Origin: Planktosalinus sp963977065
GTDB taxonomy: Bacteria > Bacteroidota > Bacteroidia > Flavobacteriales > Flavobacteriaceae
DNA length: 51,121 bases
Assembly: GCA_963977065.1 (NCBI GenBank)
Contig: CAXBNF010000018.1
Coordinates: 1-51,121, forward strand
Direction of reading: 5' to 3'
The notes below the pieces were generated by a model. That model was not told the DNA's origin. It made no database searches and was given only the letters and a program-made list of their open reading frames with translations. Each line of letters opens with the position of its first letter. Position 1 is the first letter of the stretch. Below, piece after piece: positions 1-8,203 of this stretch. Made by a program: the position numbers and the translations under genes.

Positions 1-150
1 AGAATCCAGCAAAGAGGTACACCAAATAGTTCTACTGTATCAAGAACAGACAGAGTTCAGCAAAGAGGTACACCAAACAGCTCAACCGTTTCAAAAACAG
101 ACAGAGTTCAGCAAAGAGGTACATCAAAGAGCTCTCAAGTAGTTAATAAG
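1..150 (+). repeat. 51-bp tandem repeat inside a coding region
   Basis: Units begin at about 1, 52 and 103. The first two are nearly identical and the third diverges after its first half. Each unit encodes 17 residues in frame, so changes in copy number would keep the reading frame. The repeat may extend upstream of the window. Confidence 0.85.
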
Positions 151-291
151 CAACGTTCTCAAAGACCTGCCGCAAGTAAGAGTAGTAAAACTCAAGCAAA
201 CAGAGCTACTACAAAACCGCAGATTAAAAGCGGTTCTAGTAGAGCATCAAGCTCAAACAGAAACTCAGGTAGCAGAGGCGGAAGAGGATAA
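1..291 (+). CDS. C-terminal part of a basic tandem-repeat protein
   Basis: The window opens inside an open reading frame that ends at TAA 289-291. The visible 96 residues contain almost three copies of a 17-residue unit with core QQRGTPNSSTVS, encoded by a 51-base tandem repeat. A Ser/Arg/Lys/Gln-rich tail follows and ends in RGGRG. There are no acidic or hydrophobic stretches, so this is probably a disordered, positively charged tail, perhaps of a secreted or envelope protein whose folded part lies before the window. I do not recognise the family. The function is unknown and the true start is not visible. Confidence 0.75.
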   Translation, partial: RIQQRGTPNSSTVSRTDRVQQRGTPNSSTVSKTDRVQQRGTSKSSQVVNKQRSQRPAASKSSKTQANRATTKPQIKSGSSRASSSNRNSGSRGGRG

Positions 292-320
292 TATTAAGTT
301 AAGTTTTGGTTGGTTAGGAG

Positions 321-360
321 CCCTTTTGAATGTGTAAAGACAGGAGAAAGGGTTTCTTTT
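321..360 (+). terminator. Possible weak terminator after the repeat protein
   Basis: CCCTTT (321-326) pairs with AAAGGG (347-352) across a 20-base loop, followed by a T-rich run. The stem is short and the loop long, so this is tentative. It lies between convergent genes. Confidence 0.35.
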
Positions 361-1827
361 TTATTTAATTTTTAATTTTTCAAAACCTGTTTTTATCAAT
401 TCACTAACATCTTCAGATAAGTTTCCTTTTAAAACAAAAATAAAATAAATCAAACTCAATAGTAATGACTTAAGAGCAATGTTAATAAGAGGATGAAACA
501 TAAAATCCCAGAAATAAAAAAATAGGCTCACTAAAAGTATTCCTATAAAAGTAAGTCCGGTCTTTTTAGTAAACGGATGCATTTTAAACTTCCAGTTTAC
601 AACAATTATTTTTGAAAAACTGTATATAAAAAGGGATACCACAGTTGCAATTGCAGCTCCGTCAATACCATAAAGAGGAATAAAAACTACATTAAGTGTA
701 ATGGTTAAAAGAGCTAAAAAAACACCCAAAACAACCGTCCAGCGATAGTAATCTGAATTATACAAGATGGCATTATTAATACCCAACAAATTATCCAAAA
801 GTTTTGAAAGAGAAATAAGTAACACCACAAACAATCCACTACTATACTCCTCCGGAATTATAAAATATAACTGTTTAATATTGAGTACTATTAAAAGAAA
901 AATCCATCCGGAAATGATAAACAATGTCAGTGAACTTTTTTGATACAATCTTTTTAACTCATCCCATTTTTTTGAATTAATCAATTGAGCCGTTAATGGA
1001 TATGTGATTTGATGCATTGCCCTTGCCGGAACAACAATAACCATCGCAATAAAAATAGCAACATTGTAATATGCAACATTTTCAATGGGTATATACTTTC
1101 CTATCATCACCTTGTCAATATCAAGTAAGATGAGTGAAACTGAACCCGCAACAATAATTAGTAAAGAATATTTTAATATAGAAATTGTGTTTTTTGGAAA
1201 TGAAAAAATAAAGTTTGGGAATTTGAAGCTAACGGCATACAACTTCATAAATAGAAGTCTTGAAAAATACACAAACACCAAAGACCATATAAAATGCTCT
1301 ACAGTTAACCATTCAAAATAAACAGCTATAAGCAATCCCATAATTAAAACCCTATGAAAAACCTCTTTCATAAAGTTTCCAAAAGCACTTTTCATATGTA
1401 CTTTCACCCACGCATAGTAGATTTCAAAGTAAGCCATGGCAATGGCAATCAGGAAAATACACCACACATATTCTTCAATAATATCATTTTCATTAGAAAG
1501 AAAGTGAACAATACTTCCATAACCAATATACCCTAAAATTCCAACCGGAATGATAATTAATAACGGCAGATAAAGCATAAAACTCAAAAAATCATTTCTA
1601 TCAGATAGTTGTTTATAAGAAGAATAAAACTTGATCAAAGTATTATGTACACCAAATGCCATTAAAGGAGTCATTATAGTCGCTGCCGAAAGTAAAAACC
1701 CCACCAAACCATAGTACTCATCTGTAAGAAAATTGGTGTAAAGAAATAGGGTGTTCACTGCACCAATGGCAAAACCAATATAGGTAGTTAGGGTGTTTTG
1801 GATGGACTGTTTTATGACAATTCCCAT
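361..1827 (-). CDS. Wzx-like polysaccharide flippase (MATE/MVF type)
   Basis: A 488-residue integral membrane protein with about 12-14 hydrophobic segments along its whole length and a short basic C-terminal tail, as in polysaccharide exporters of the MOP superfamily (Wzx/RfbX). Known members flip undecaprenyl-linked glycan units across the inner membrane. The ATG start gives MGIVIKQSIQNTLTTYIG, with the usual amphipathic N-terminus before the first membrane segment. It lies 17 bases behind the glycosyltransferase on the same strand, so the two are probably co-transcribed, which supports a role in glycan export. The substrate cannot be inferred. Confidence 0.8.
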   Translation of the reverse strand: MGIVIKQSIQNTLTTYIGFAIGAVNTLFLYTNFLTDEYYGLVGFLLSAATIMTPLMAFGVHNTLIKFYSSYKQLSDRNDFLSFMLYLPLLIIIPVGILGYIGYGSIVHFLSNENDIIEEYVWCIFLIAIAMAYFEIYYAWVKVHMKSAFGNFMKEVFHRVLIMGLLIAVYFEWLTVEHFIWSLVFVYFSRLLFMKLYAVSFKFPNFIFSFPKNTISILKYSLLIIVAGSVSLILLDIDKVMIGKYIPIENVAYYNVAIFIAMVIVVPARAMHQITYPLTAQLINSKKWDELKRLYQKSSLTLFIISGWIFLLIVLNIKQLYFIIPEEYSSGLFVVLLISLSKLLDNLLGINNAILYNSDYYRWTVVLGVFLALLTITLNVVFIPLYGIDGAAIATVVSLFIYSFSKIIVVNWKFKMHPFTKKTGLTFIGILLVSLFFYFWDFMFHPLINIALKSLLLSLIYFIFVLKGNLSEDVSELIKTGFEKLKIK

Positions 1828-1844
1828 GAAAAGAAATTTCTGTT

Positions 1845-3128
1845 TTAATGCAACTGTTGTAAAACTTCAGCCAGTTTTTTTGTGAGATTTTTTCTACTGA
1901 AAGCTTCTATACCTTGCGAATGAATCACTAACTTTTTATTTTTATAGAGTTCAAACCAGCTGTATATCTTTTTTTTAATTTCCTTTTCTTGAGAATAATC
2001 AAAAAAAGTTCCGGTCTGTGTTGAGTTAATCAAAGGCACAAAGTCACTATCTTTAGGCCCTAAAGCTAAAATGGGTCTGCCTGAAGCCATATAATCAAAA
2101 AGCTTCCCCGGAATTATAGCTTGGGTTTCCTTACTATCAATTTCAATCATTAATAAAACCTGTGATTTCTTTTGTAAGTCCACAGATTCTGAATGAGAAA
2201 CATAACCAAACTTTTTCAAATGATTCTTTAATCCATAATTTTCAATGCTTGCAACCACCTCGTCACTTATCGTTCCGGCGAGTTGTAACTTAAATTTGGA
2301 AGCAAAAATTTCATTTTCTAAAACCATTTCTGAAAGCACTTTCCAAAGAATTATGGGATTTCGCTCAGAAAGCAAAGAACCAATATGAGAAATTGTAAAG
2401 TCATCATCAAGTTGTTCTGCCGGTTTTAATGCAACATCAAAACCATTCGTAATAACAGTGATTGGTTTTGCTGTTATATTTTCAAACTGCCTTTTTGTGG
2501 ATGGGCTTGTCACAATAACGGCATCACAATTAGTTAACACATTTAATTCAAATTGCTTGTGTTTCATTTGTGAACGTTTTGAAAGACGAAGTTTTTTATG
2601 ATACCCTATCGTTGTCCAAGGATCTCTAAAATCAGTTAGCCAGGGAATTCCTGTTTCATTTTTCAATCCCATTCCAATCAAATGTAAACTATGTGGCGGA
2701 CCGCTAGTCACAATTACATCAACCGGATTTGCTTTTAAATATGCTTTCAGAAATTTGACAGATGGTTTTACCCAGCCCACTCTGGCATCCGGAATAAAAA
2801 AGTTACCTCTCACCCAAAGCATTATCTTTTCAAGGATTCCTTGCTTCTTTTTAGTAATAATACCACTGCTTATTTTTTGAGTTTTCTTTTTTGAAAAAAT
2901 TTTTGCCACTCCATAAGGTTCCTTGATGGGTTGCTTTAAAATTCTAACGTTTTCAGGAATTTCATTAACCAGGGAGTCATCTCTTAAAGGGTAATGTGGA
3001 TTTTCAGGCACATAAACAGTAGGCTCAATGTTGAATTGATTAAGGTATTTTACAAATTTCAACCATCGCTGTACACCCGGTCCTCCGGCTGGTGGCCAAT
3101 AATAAGTGATGATTAATACTTTTTTCAT
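1845..3128 (-). CDS. Glycosyltransferase, GT4-like
   Basis: A protein of about 427 residues with the N-terminal signature ITYYWPPAGGPGVQRW, typical of GT-B fold family 4 glycosyltransferases. A Rossmann-like C-terminal half contains GKLFDYMASGRPILALGP, the nucleotide-sugar binding region. It probably transfers a sugar from an NDP-sugar to a lipid-linked glycan in the cytoplasm. An in-frame GTG two codons upstream (3132-3134) could also serve, but the ATG at 3126-3128 gives the usual MKKVLIITYYWPP start. The neighbours, a flippase and a YfhO-like protein, fit a surface-glycan operon. Donor and acceptor are unknown. Confidence 0.85.
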   Translation of the reverse strand: MKKVLIITYYWPPAGGPGVQRWLKFVKYLNQFNIEPTVYVPENPHYPLRDDSLVNEIPENVRILKQPIKEPYGVAKIFSKKKTQKISSGIITKKKQGILEKIMLWVRGNFFIPDARVGWVKPSVKFLKAYLKANPVDVIVTSGPPHSLHLIGMGLKNETGIPWLTDFRDPWTTIGYHKKLRLSKRSQMKHKQFELNVLTNCDAVIVTSPSTKRQFENITAKPITVITNGFDVALKPAEQLDDDFTISHIGSLLSERNPIILWKVLSEMVLENEIFASKFKLQLAGTISDEVVASIENYGLKNHLKKFGYVSHSESVDLQKKSQVLLMIEIDSKETQAIIPGKLFDYMASGRPILALGPKDSDFVPLINSTQTGTFFDYSQEKEIKKKIYSWFELYKNKKLVIHSQGIEAFSRKNLTKKLAEVLQQLH

Positions 3129-3134
3129 ACCCAC

Positions 3135-3154
3135 ATTCCCGTGAAGGCGGAAAT
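3135..3154. repeat. Dispersed intergenic palindrome, imperfect copy
   Basis: ATTCCCGTGAAGGCGGAAAT is an imperfect hairpin just upstream of the glycosyltransferase start. It resembles the TTCCGC..GCGGAA elements at 42057 and 48369 and is probably a degenerate member of an intergenic palindrome family. Confidence 0.4.
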
Positions 3155-3192
3155 CTCGTTAATTAAACCTCTTTATGATTCTGGCTTATATC

Positions 3193-5622
3193 TTAATCGG
3201 CTTTAGATTTAATTCCGAAAAGTATACCTCCTATGAGTAAAAGCAATAACAATATTGAACTCGCTAAAGCAACCTTACTCCCTTTTTGAACAACTTCAGG
3301 TTCAAATTTAAACTCAATTTTGTTGAAGCCTCCCGGAACAACTAAAGCTCTCAATGCATAATTTGCTCTGAACTGTTCTACAGGCTTATCATTAATATAA
3401 ACCTTCCACCCATAAGGATAATAAAGTTCTGAAAACACCGCAAGGCCTTTGTTTTCGTTTTCAGTTTCATAATACATATAATTGGGCTGTGCCTCTACAA
3501 GTTTGATAGAAGCGCTTGAATCTTCAACAAACTTGTTTTGATTGATTTGTGTTTGAAAATCTTTGTGAATCACAGCGGTTTGTTTTGTATTTAAGGTGTC
3601 AAGACTTAAAAGCTCTTCATCTGAAGTTTCAACAATTGCTGTATTTTGAACAAACCAGGCATTTCCATTAGCATCAGGATTCACAGAAGCCAATACTCTT
3701 CCTTCTTCATCTTGTTCAAAAAAGTACTTGACATTAAACATATTAAACACCTCCAACTTTCCTTTTTGCATATAAAAATCATACAAATCCTGCACACGTC
3801 CCGGTTTTGCAGCATGGTATCCACCCAAAGCATTGTGAAAAAAACTGGCGCGACCACTGCTAAAAGGGTTGGTTGTTAAATCATAGACTCTATAATGACT
3901 CTCGTCTTGAGCTACTTCTATATCTGCAGGAGTTTGCGGGAAAGGCTGTGTCACTTGTCTTGCGGCAACAAAATTTTCATTGTTTACATAACGTCTGTCA
4001 ACAGGAACTAAATCAAGTAGAAACAATAATCCAATACATACATATAGTGTGTTTCTCTTTAATTTTTCCTTTAAAAACAGCCATAAAAGCAAAGCACCCA
4101 CCAGAACAAAAGCCAAACTGCGAAGGGTATCTTTTACAAAAATGGATTTTCGGTCTTCCTTAATAGCATCAACTAACTCTTGTCCGAAAGCTTGAATATA
4201 ATATCCATCACTGGCACCAGAAAAATTGAACAAACTATTTTTAAAAAAGAGGAATAGAATGCAAAATCCTGCAAGAATTCCTGTCGAATATTTAAGTGCA
4301 TTTGTTTTTTCTTCTTTCGTGAGTTTAGATGATACCATCTTATATATTCCAAAAATGGCCAGTACAGGCATACACAATTCAATGATTACCTGAATGGATG
4401 AAACCGCTCTAAACTTATCATACAGAGGAAAATAATCAATAAATAAATTTGTTAATGGTTCAAAATTCTTTCCCCAAGACAGCAATAATGCCATTACAGA
4501 ACCGGCAATTAACCATTGCCTGTGTTTTCCTCTGAGTAAAAAGATGCCGAGCAGTGCTAAAAACAGTACAGTTGAACCAATGTATGCCGGCGCAGCAACT
4601 ATGGGCTGGTCGCCCCAGTATGTGGGGATTGCCTTTACAAAATCTCTTGCTTGTGCCGGCGTAACACCCATTTTCATCAATAAATCATAAGAAGCAGAGT
4701 TTGTGCCTACATCTTCAGTGTTTCCACCTCCCATAAATCGTGGAATAAATAAGTTAAATGATTCCACGATGCCATAAGAATATTCAGTGATATACTCTTT
4801 TGAAAGGCCGCTTTTTACTTCTTTAGGGCTTCCGTCTGGTTGAATTGTTAGCGCTGTTGCTCCTCTGGTAGATTCTTTGGCATATTCCTGGGTGGCAAGA
4901 AAATTTGTAGCATTCAATCCAATAGCAATAACAACACCGGCTGCCATAATTCCAACGGACTTAAAATAATGAGGCAGCGATTTCTTTTTAAATGAATCGA
5001 TAAGAAAAACAATACCAATAACCAAAATGAGCAGCAACAAATAATAAGTCATCTGAAAGTGATTGGCACTAATCTCAAGAGCCATCGCAATACAGGTGAG
5101 AAAAAAGCCAAGGAGATACTTTTTTCTAAATACAAGAAATATGCCCGCTAAAACCATCGGCATATAAGCGATGGCATGAGCTTTGGCATTATGACCCACT
5201 CCAAGAATAATTATCAAGTAAGTTGAAAAACCAAAAGCCAAAGCACCCAGTATAGCCAGCTTAAAGTCCATTTTAAGTGATAGTAAAAGAATATAAAATC
5301 CTAAAAAGTAGAGAAACAAATAATCGGCCGGTCGGGGTAAAAATCGTATGGTATGATCGAGTTTTTTAATATAATTATGTGGGTAATGCGCCCCCAATTG
5401 ATAGGTGGGCATCCCTCCAAAAGCTGAGTTTGTCCAGTAAGTCTCCTCCCCTGTTTCTGCTCTAAAGTCATTGTGCTGCTTAGCCATTCCGGTGTATTGC
5501 ACAATATCTGACTGGAAGATTTTCTTTCCTTGCAATACAGGACTAAAATAAGCGAGTGAGATTCCGCAAAAAAATACTAAGACAAGGAGATGTGGGAAAA
5601 GTTTAGAAACTGTTTCTTTCAT
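3193..5622 (-). CDS. YfhO-family multi-spanning membrane protein
   Basis: An 809-residue protein with a long N-terminal polytopic membrane part (about residues 10-560, at least 12 hydrophobic segments), a soluble region of about 190 residues, and a final membrane helix followed by a short basic tail. The N-terminal loop with SDIVQYTGM and AFGGMPTYQLG and the late PYGWKVYINDKPVE segment are typical of Bacteroidota YfhO proteins. YfhO proteins are GT-C-like and are implicated in glycosylating cell-wall polymers in Firmicutes. The role here is inferred to be lipid-linked sugar transfer. It is in the same direction as the glycosyltransferase and flippase downstream. Confidence 0.8.
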   Translation of the reverse strand: MKETVSKLFPHLLVLVFFCGISLAYFSPVLQGKKIFQSDIVQYTGMAKQHNDFRAETGEETYWTNSAFGGMPTYQLGAHYPHNYIKKLDHTIRFLPRPADYLFLYFLGFYILLLSLKMDFKLAILGALAFGFSTYLIIILGVGHNAKAHAIAYMPMVLAGIFLVFRKKYLLGFFLTCIAMALEISANHFQMTYYLLLLILVIGIVFLIDSFKKKSLPHYFKSVGIMAAGVVIAIGLNATNFLATQEYAKESTRGATALTIQPDGSPKEVKSGLSKEYITEYSYGIVESFNLFIPRFMGGGNTEDVGTNSASYDLLMKMGVTPAQARDFVKAIPTYWGDQPIVAAPAYIGSTVLFLALLGIFLLRGKHRQWLIAGSVMALLLSWGKNFEPLTNLFIDYFPLYDKFRAVSSIQVIIELCMPVLAIFGIYKMVSSKLTKEEKTNALKYSTGILAGFCILFLFFKNSLFNFSGASDGYYIQAFGQELVDAIKEDRKSIFVKDTLRSLAFVLVGALLLWLFLKEKLKRNTLYVCIGLLFLLDLVPVDRRYVNNENFVAARQVTQPFPQTPADIEVAQDESHYRVYDLTTNPFSSGRASFFHNALGGYHAAKPGRVQDLYDFYMQKGKLEVFNMFNVKYFFEQDEEGRVLASVNPDANGNAWFVQNTAIVETSDEELLSLDTLNTKQTAVIHKDFQTQINQNKFVEDSSASIKLVEAQPNYMYYETENENKGLAVFSELYYPYGWKVYINDKPVEQFRANYALRALVVPGGFNKIEFKFEPEVVQKGSKVALASSILLLLLLIGGILFGIKSKAD

Positions 5623-5644
5623 TGGATTGGTTTAAAACGGAAAA

Positions 5645-5911
5645 TTAGTCAATTTCTTCGTAATCCACATAATCCCCAACGGGTTTCTTGTTTCTTGATT
5701 TTTTTTTGGGTATATCGTCTATTGTTATTTTTCCTTCTTTTTGTTTATTATTCTCTGATTGATATTGAGTTCTGCGAAAAGCATTTTTCATTTTTTGACT
5801 TGCTTTTTTTGCAATGTATCTCATTAGAAAAGGCATCGCAAGACGAAAAAGTATTTTAAGCCCAAAATAAACTAAAAGCAGTATTAAAAGCGTTTTAAAA
5901 AACGTATCCAT
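5645..5911 (-). CDS. DUF4834 small membrane protein
   Basis: An 88-residue protein with one N-terminal hydrophobic segment (residues 5-30), a basic middle (KKASQKMKNAFRR) and an acidic C-terminus ending DYVDYEEID. Length and layout match DUF4834, a Bacteroidota family of unknown function often found next to YfhO and glycosyltransferase genes. It is the first gene of the minus-strand block, 22 bases before the YfhO-like gene. The function is unknown; membrane association is likely. Confidence 0.75.
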   Translation of the reverse strand: MDTFFKTLLILLLVYFGLKILFRLAMPFLMRYIAKKASQKMKNAFRRTQYQSENNKQKEGKITIDDIPKKKSRNKKPVGDYVDYEEID

Positions 5912-5973
5912 TAAGTATCAATTTATTGATTTTACAATAGAATTCAAAAATAAACATACTATCAGACAAAAGG

Positions 5974-6006
5974 GAATTTCTATTATTAAAAAAATAATAA
6001 ATTCCG
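5974..6006. other. AT-rich inverted repeat in a divergent intergenic region
   Basis: GGAATTTCTATTATT (5974-5988) pairs with AATAATAAATTCC (5994-6006), with a 2-base bulge and a 5-base spacer. It lies between the divergent DUF4834 and transporter genes, just upstream of a weak -7-like TATATTTA (6009-6016). It could be an operator or a transcript hairpin. Confidence 0.4.
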
Positions 6007-6034
6007 TTATATTTACACAAAACTCAACATCAGT

Positions 6035-7009
6035 ATGAATAAAAAATGCCTCCTATTTACCACTTTATTGATTTGCAGCTTTTTAGACGTCAATGCTCAA
6101 TACACAGAGCTTATCAATTCAAACCGTCCCGGAACTTCTCAAGGAGCATTTGCTGTTGGAAACAAGGTGTTACAATTTGAAACAGGTCTTGCAATGGGCT
6201 GGGAAGATCATTCTCTTTTAAAAACTGAAACTGATGCGTTTACAATTGATTATTCCATCAGATATGGACTTCTTTGGGAGCAATTGGAAATTAATTTCAG
6301 TGGCTCTTTCCTTTCTGAAAGCGTTGTTGACAACAGAAGCGCTGTTCCTTTTGAGTTTGATCGAAGTAATTTTAGATCAAACACACTGGGTGCTAAGTAT
6401 TTGATCTATGACCCTTACAAAAAACGAGACCTTGAGGAACCAAACCTCTACAGTTGGAATGCAAATAATAAATTTAGATGGAGAGAATTGATACCAGCGG
6501 TTTCTTTTTATGCAGGTGTGAATTTTGATACTAAAGAAAATCCTTTTTTACCACCCAATGATCCTTCTATTAGTCCAAAATTTGTATTAATGACCCAAAA
6601 TAATATGGAGGGCGGTTTTGTTTTTGTAACAAATTTTATTGTTGACAGAATTACTTCAGATTTTCCAACATATTCATACATACTTACCTTGACACATGCT
6701 TTCAACCCTCGTTTTTCGATTTTTGTTGAAAATCAGGGAATCAAGAGTGACTTTTATGCAGACCAATTAATACGCTTTGGGGGTGCACACCTTTTTGGTA
6801 AAGATTTTCAAATTGATGCTTTGGCAACTTTAAATCTGAAGGACACTCCTTCCAAGTTTTTTATTGGTATTGGTGCATCTTATCGTTTGGATATGCACGC
6901 CAAAGATGAACTTATAGAAGATCCTGCTGACGCGAAAAAAAGAAAAAAAGAGGAAAAAGATAAAAAACGTCGTAAAGATGATTTTATTGATGACGATACT
7001 CAAGGCTAA
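6035..7009 (+). CDS. Outer-membrane beta-barrel protein, phenol MetA-like
   Basis: A 324-residue protein with a signal peptide (MNKKCLLFTTLLICSFLDVNAQ) followed by alternating aromatic beta-strand segments through residue 290. It begins with the TELINSNRPGTSQG motif seen in Bacteroidota proteins assigned to the MetA-pathway phenol degradation family, usually called transporters. A highly charged tail (KKRKKEEKDKKRRKDD) ends the protein. It is probably a barrel in the outer membrane, with substrate unknown. The next gene follows after 15 bases on the same strand. Confidence 0.7.
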   Translation: MNKKCLLFTTLLICSFLDVNAQYTELINSNRPGTSQGAFAVGNKVLQFETGLAMGWEDHSLLKTETDAFTIDYSIRYGLLWEQLEINFSGSFLSESVVDNRSAVPFEFDRSNFRSNTLGAKYLIYDPYKKRDLEEPNLYSWNANNKFRWRELIPAVSFYAGVNFDTKENPFLPPNDPSISPKFVLMTQNNMEGGFVFVTNFIVDRITSDFPTYSYILTLTHAFNPRFSIFVENQGIKSDFYADQLIRFGGAHLFGKDFQIDALATLNLKDTPSKFFIGIGASYRLDMHAKDELIEDPADAKKRKKEEKDKKRRKDDFIDDDTQG

Positions 7010-7024
7010 AAGGCTTAACAATTT

Positions 7025-8146
7025 ATGATTAAAATTAAAGAAGTGACTACAAAAAAGGAATTAAAACAATTTGTTCTTTTTCCTTTTGAAATCTATAAGG
7101 ATTCCAAATACTGGGTCCCTCCTATCATTAAAGACGAAATGGACACCTTTGATCAATCAAAAAACCCTGCTTTTGAAAACGCAGATGTGTGGTTCTATCT
7201 CGCTTATGACCAAAATAAAATTGTGGGACGCATTGCTGTTATTGTGAATTGGCACGAAATCAAAACTCAAAACATCAATAAAGTTCGATTTGGCTGGTTT
7301 GATTTTATAGATGACAAAGAAGTTAGTAAAGCATTACTCGAAAAAGTTTTTGAAAAGGGTCGAGAAAAAAATCTTGAATATCTTGAAGGTCCAATGGGTT
7401 TTTCAAATTTGGATAAGGTGGGAGTACTTGTTGAGGGTTATGAGCATATTAGTAGTATGATTACCTGGTACAGTTACCCTTATTATAAAGAACATCTTGA
7501 ATCTTTTGGTTTTAGTGTTGAAAAAGAATACATCGAAAGTGAGTTTTCTTTTTCCAACGTAAAAAATTCTGCTGTATTTACAAGGGCTTCTGAACTAATA
7601 AAAGAAAAATACAAACTGCGAGCCATCAATTTTTCAACTTCCAAAGAGATTTTACCCTACATCGATGAAATGTTTGATCTATTTAATGAGTCTTATGCTT
7701 CACTTTCTTCATTTGTTGCCGTTACAGAAAAACAAAAAGCCTATTTCAAAAAGAAATACATTGGTTTAATCAATCCTGAATATATAAAATATGTAGTTGA
7801 TCAAAACAACCAGTTGGTTGCGTTTAGCATTGTTATGCCTTCATTCTCTGAAGTGCTACAAGAAGTAAAAGGAAGATTGTTTCCTTTTGGCTTTTTAAAA
7901 CTTTTAAAGGCTAAGAAGAAAAGTAAAACCGTCATGTTTTATTTAATTGGGATTCATCCCAATTATCAAAACAAAGGTGTAACTGCTATGATTTTTAAAG
8001 AGTATTTTGAAACTTTTAAGAAGAATGGAGTTGAAAACTGCATCCGTACACCAGAATTGGTTGATAATTTAGCGATTCAAAACCTATGGAAAAATTTTGA
8101 TCCAAAGATTTATGCAAGAAGAAGAACCTATCGAAAAAATTTGTAA
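7025..8146 (+). CDS. GNAT-fold acyltransferase-like protein
   Basis: A 373-residue protein with a GNAT-like C-terminal section. FYLIGIHPNYQNKGVTAMIF near residues 302-321 matches the acetyl-CoA pyrophosphate-binding motif A. The N-terminal half, with YWVPPIIKDEMDTFDQSKNP and EGPMGFSNLDKVGVLVEG, is typical of a conserved Bacteroidota family often annotated as GNAT or, less plausibly, GTP cyclohydrolase. The substrate is unknown. It is probably co-transcribed with the upstream barrel gene. A hairpin terminator follows immediately. Confidence 0.7.
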   Translation: MIKIKEVTTKKELKQFVLFPFEIYKDSKYWVPPIIKDEMDTFDQSKNPAFENADVWFYLAYDQNKIVGRIAVIVNWHEIKTQNINKVRFGWFDFIDDKEVSKALLEKVFEKGREKNLEYLEGPMGFSNLDKVGVLVEGYEHISSMITWYSYPYYKEHLESFGFSVEKEYIESEFSFSNVKNSAVFTRASELIKEKYKLRAINFSTSKEILPYIDEMFDLFNESYASLSSFVAVTEKQKAYFKKKYIGLINPEYIKYVVDQNNQLVAFSIVMPSFSEVLQEVKGRLFPFGFLKLLKAKKKSKTVMFYLIGIHPNYQNKGVTAMIFKEYFETFKKNGVENCIRTPELVDNLAIQNLWKNFDPKIYARRRTYRKNL

Positions 8147-8184
8147 AAAAAATCCGATATAGAAATAATACCGGACCTTTTTTT
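8145..8184. terminator. Bidirectional intrinsic terminator
   Basis: TCCGATAT (8153-8160) pairs with ATACCGGA (8168-8175), including one G-U pair. An A-run precedes it and a T-run (8178-8184) follows, so it can serve both convergent genes. Confidence 0.65.
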
Positions 8185-8203
8185 AATATATACTTTCTAT
8201 AAA

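Noticed and set aside
3132..3134. GTG start two codons upstream for the glycosyltransferase
   Set aside because: The downstream ATG gives the family-typical MKKVLIITYYWPP start.
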